From Virgibacillus senegalensis (lineage in GTDB: Bacteria > Bacillota > Bacilli > Bacillales > Amphibacillaceae), in contig NZ_LN611425.1 in the NCBI RefSeq assembly GCF_000821245.2, positions 1,279,748-1,312,670 on the forward strand: a stretch of DNA of 32,923 nt. Reading direction: 5' to 3'. Positions 32,879 to 32,923 of the stretch are shown in pieces. Position 1 is the stretch's first letter. The number at the start of each line of letters is the position of its first letter. The translations under genes and the position numbers were made by a program. The notes under the pieces were generated by a model that had not been told where the DNA came from, did not search any database, and saw only the letters and a program-made list of their open reading frames with translations.

Positions 32879-32923
32879 GGAGTAGGAGCAAATTTCTCCC
32901 ACCCCAACATTTGACGTAGAACC

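Larger units (their letters stand above)
31541..32923 (+). mobile_element. ISL3-family insertion sequence, apparently complete
   Basis: About 1383 bp bounded by imperfect terminal inverted repeats. The left end begins GGCTCTAC (31541) and includes TGTTGGGGT. The right end, read on the minus strand from 32923, begins GGTTCTAC and includes TGTTGGGGT at the same offset. It holds a single intact ISL3-type transposase gene. The last base of the window coincides with the right end, so the 8 bp target duplication usual for the family (left copy TGTTTTTT, 31533-31540) cannot be checked on the right. It is inserted in the T-run of the amidase terminator. Confidence 0.88.

Noticed and set aside
1-32923. 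CRISPR array, rRNA genes, prophage structural genes
   Set aside because: No spaced identical repeats, no rRNA-like segments and no phage morphogenesis proteins are visible.

Overview
The window looks like a chromosomal segment of a low-G+C Gram-positive spore-former of the family Bacillaceae. The basis is gene content (adaA-adaB pair, ktrA-ktrB, BCCT betaine transporter, DUF6366, DUF4256 and YkvA proteins, a spore-coat-like cupin), strong AGGAGG-type ribosome binding sites, frequent GTG/TTG starts, and one copy of a GC-rich palindromic repeat of a style I recall from Bacillaceae genomes. The osmotic functions (OpuD-like, Ktr) would suit a salt-tolerant genus, but the genus cannot be fixed from sequence alone.

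Layout. 1-2.9 kb: AT-rich left edge, all minus strand, with an unrecognised partial gene, a YaaC-like protein, a membrane-anchored Mrr-type nuclease and a small MazG-like pyrophosphohydrolase. 3.1-7.1 kb: cupin protein with a SigK-like promoter, GNAT acetyltransferase, GrpB-family protein, then small proteins (DUF6366, YkvA/DUF1232, DUF4256) and a palindromic repeat. 7.2-8.3 kb: overlapping adaA-adaB operon for alkylation damage. 8.6-12.7 kb: a large UPF0182 membrane protein and a Gfo/Idh/MocA dehydrogenase with an elaborate promoter region (SigA promoter, LacI-type palindrome, cre-like site). 13-17.8 kb: tiny acidic protein, Bcr/CflA-type drug exporter, ktrAB potassium uptake operon, CoA-type Nudix hydrolase. 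18-20.5 kb: AAC(3)-family acetyltransferase and BCCT transporter. 20.6-25.6 kb: several small proteins (one 57-residue membrane protein has a TTG start), a histidine phosphatase with an altered motif, a MazG-like protein, a frameshifted permease and two divergent DinB proteins. 25.8-28.2 kb: Cys-rich pentapeptide-repeat protein and D-serine dehydratase. 28.4-31.5 kb: a peroxiredoxin-like gene with an in-frame TGA, a HAD phosphatase, a membrane-anchored helical protein and a secreted amidase. 31.5 kb to the end: a complete ISL3-family insertion sequence.

The most striking signal is at 28389-28949. A peroxiredoxin-like (AhpC-TSA_2) reading frame carries TGA exactly where the first catalytic cysteine of a CxxC motif belongs. 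About 18 bases further on is a perfect 7-8 bp hairpin with G in its apical loop, the geometry expected of a bacterial SECIS element. I interpret it as a candidate selenoprotein; the alternative is a single nonsense mutation.

Other points worth a second look: an inverted repeat that would hide the transposase ribosome binding site in read-through transcripts of the IS; a one-base homopolymer frameshift in a permease; phased 20-21 bp direct repeats upstream of the amidase; and the stacked regulatory sites upstream of the dehydrogenase.
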